Source: an uncultured Acetatifactor sp. (GTDB taxonomy: Bacteria > Bacillota > Clostridia > Lachnospirales > Lachnospiraceae). From it: a DNA stretch of 7,208 nt. The notes below the pieces were generated by a model that saw nothing but the letters and a program-made list of their open reading frames with translations, ran no database searches and was not told the origin of the DNA. The stretch lies in NCBI GenBank assembly GCA_910585615.1, contig CAJUFO010000126.1:1-7208 (forward strand), given 5' to 3'. Positions 5,948-7,208 of this stretch are shown piece after piece; the first letter of the stretch is position 1; each line of letters starts with the position of its first letter. Made by a program: the position numbers and the translations under genes.

Positions 5948-7152
5948 CCTGAAAGCAAAACCATATTTCCGGATTCTCCCGGCCAGGATGCCCTTGTCTT
6001 CCAGAGCCGCCACATATTTCATTTCTTCAATCTGCTCCAGCGCGGATTTGACCCTGTCCTGCAGCGTCTTTTCTCCGTCCTGCGGATCAAATACCTTAAA
6101 CTCCAGAATGACAGCATCATCCTCCCCAGCAGCTCCCGGCTCCAGCACCACATCATTTCTGCCCAGTCCGCTCTCCCGGTTGGAAATGACCGCATAACAC
6201 CCCCTCAGCTCCACCAGGAGCCCCAGCACTAAGCCGTGGTAGAAGCGCTCCGGTTCTGATTTTTCGGAGAGCCGATTCCCGCTGTCGAAGAAGCTGAAGG
6301 TGTCTAGCGCCACCCGATTCATATAATGGTTCATCTCCCGGATATTTCCAGCGAGCAGGGCTTTTACGAATCTGCTGTAGGATGGCGTGTATTCCCGGAA
6401 CCAGTCCCTGACCATCTGGTCGAACATCAGCCGGATTTCCTTATTGGCCAATGCTAAGTCGTACTCCTTCCGTCCGCTGTCCGTGTTCAGGAAAGCGCTC
6501 TCGGCACACAGATATACGCTCGTCAACAGTAGGCTCCAAATGGCGCTGTCCCTGGAATCAAGTTGGTCGAAGACAACCTGCTCGTCTATTTCCATATGAT
6601 AGATTCCTCCCTGCAACAAGTCCTCCATGGCCATCTCCACGTCAACATTATCCTCGCGAATCAGTTTCCCCACAAGGCTGTTAGGGCTAGTGTTCGCCCA
6701 ATAGGTGCCTAGTTCCCCAGTCTTCAGATAATTCAAAATGAACCAGGGATTATAGATGTCCTTAACCTTTCCGAAATTGAAACCGTCATACCACTCCTTC
6801 ACCTCACCGCGCTTTTCCCCCATCGCGTACTCGTCCAATGCAGCAAATACCTCTTCCTCTGTAAAGCCGAAGCTGTCCGCATACATATCAGATGTGGTGG
6901 TAACGACCGTCAGATTATTCAAATCTGAAAAAAGGACTATAAGTACCCTGCAGCTGCTGATACTCTTCATATTTCCAGATGGAAAAGCCTTCAAAAAGAT
7001 TCCCTTTTCCCGCGTATCTCACAGAAAAAATATTCCAGCGTGCTCATCGTCAAGGCCTTGCCGAAGCGCCTGAGGCGGGCGATGAGTGTAACTGCATCCT
7101 CGTTCTCACACCATTTTCTGATGAATTCTGTCTTATTGATATAAAAGAACTT
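5924..7152 (-). pseudogene. Relic B of an AAA-ATPase-like / PD-(D/E)XK nuclease gene
   Basis: The N-terminal piece (7152 down) reads FFYINKTEFI, then RLRRFGKALTMS where the family normally has RPRRFGKT (Walker A-like), so both the Pro and the phosphate-binding Thr are changed. After STLEYFF the frame shifts near 7012-7020; the next frame reads GNLFEGFSIWKYEEYQQLQ. Near 6930-6940 a deletion removes roughly the Walker B half of the ATPase and shifts frame again. From SDLNNLTVVTTTSDMYAD the frame is open to TAA at 5924, through KEWYDGFNFG, WANTSPNSLVGKLIRE and the nuclease signature GRNDV...VILEFKV. The Met at 6994 that opens this frame lies in out-of-frame sequence before the deletion point, so it is not a natural start. 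The ATPase cannot work; an intact nuclease-like C-terminal domain of about 330 residues remains readable. The 5' end is cut off at about 7152. Confidence 0.88.
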
Positions 7153-7208
7153 GGGAACTGTCGCAAAATAAAATGTACTATTTGAACCCACGTATCACAT
7201 AGTTCCAT
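7153..7208. mobile_element. Possible end of an insertion sequence truncating the AAA gene
   Basis: Similarity to the AAA-ATPase family stops at about 7152. The plus strand then begins GGGAACTGTCGCAAAAT (7153-7169), which has the G-start and CTGTCGCAAAA look of some insertion-sequence inverted-repeat termini. The reading frame from the minus strand runs through it for 13 codons, but that peptide is unrelated to the family. No transposase sequence lies inside the window, so the family cannot be named and the call is tentative. Confidence 0.3.

Larger units (their letters stand above)
3899..7152 (-). repeat. Tandem cassette copy B: AAA relic, intact methyltransferase, LicD relic
   Basis: This is the upstream copy of the same three-gene unit. 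It keeps the methyltransferase that copy A lost and has lost the LicD gene that copy A kept. It joins copy A without any intergenic spacer: LicD relic sequence ends and AAA relic A begins within a few bases of 3898. Confidence 0.8.

Noticed and set aside
5924..6994. Complete 356-codon gene starting at Met 6994
   Set aside because: Its first 20 or so codons are out-of-frame sequence from before a deletion; the real family homology begins at SDLNN, so this is part of a broken gene, not a start.
1..7208. CRISPR array, tRNA or rRNA genes
   Set aside because: No regularly spaced repeats with unique spacers, no tRNA-like cloverleaf and no rRNA sequence were seen.

Overview
The window looks like chromosomal DNA of a Gram-positive gut-type Firmicute, most likely a Lachnospiraceae or related Clostridia member. 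This is inferred from strong GAGG/AAGG ribosome binding sites, from LicD-type cell-surface decoration genes, and from AAA-ATPase-like/PD-(D/E)XK genes of the kind that proliferate in that group. No taxonomic marker is present. Every gene and relic I can support lies on the minus strand; the long plus-strand reading frames are antisense shadows.

Read in the direction of transcription (from 7208 down to 1), the order is: AAA-ATPase/nuclease relic (7152-5924), intact methyltransferase-kinase-like gene (5879-4176), LicD relic (4165-3899), second AAA-ATPase/nuclease relic (3898-2609), methyltransferase relic (2600-2341), intact cytidylyltransferase-LicD gene (2330-105). This is one three-gene cassette, [AAA/nuclease - methyltransferase - LicD], present twice in tandem. 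Each copy has lost what the other kept: the upstream copy keeps the methyltransferase and has a shredded LicD gene, and the downstream copy keeps LicD and has a shredded methyltransferase gene. Both AAA/nuclease genes are broken, by different deletions, frameshifts and stop codons. The relics can be recognised only by reading across frames.

The two surviving genes form a plausible functional pair. The 741-residue protein joins a TagD/LicC-like cytidylyltransferase to a LicD-type phosphotransferase, flanked by two related Rossmann-like domains. The 567-residue protein joins a class I SAM methyltransferase to a C-terminal half with a degenerate LicA/APH-kinase-like pattern. Together they could activate, methylate and attach a phosphocholine- or phosphoethanolamine-type head group to a surface glycan or teichoic acid. 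That pathway is inference; the domain calls rest on visible motifs.

The right edge (7153-7208) no longer matches the AAA gene and begins with a sequence resembling an insertion-sequence terminus. The left edge (1-104) is non-coding and contains a perfect -10 hexamer facing left, out of the window.
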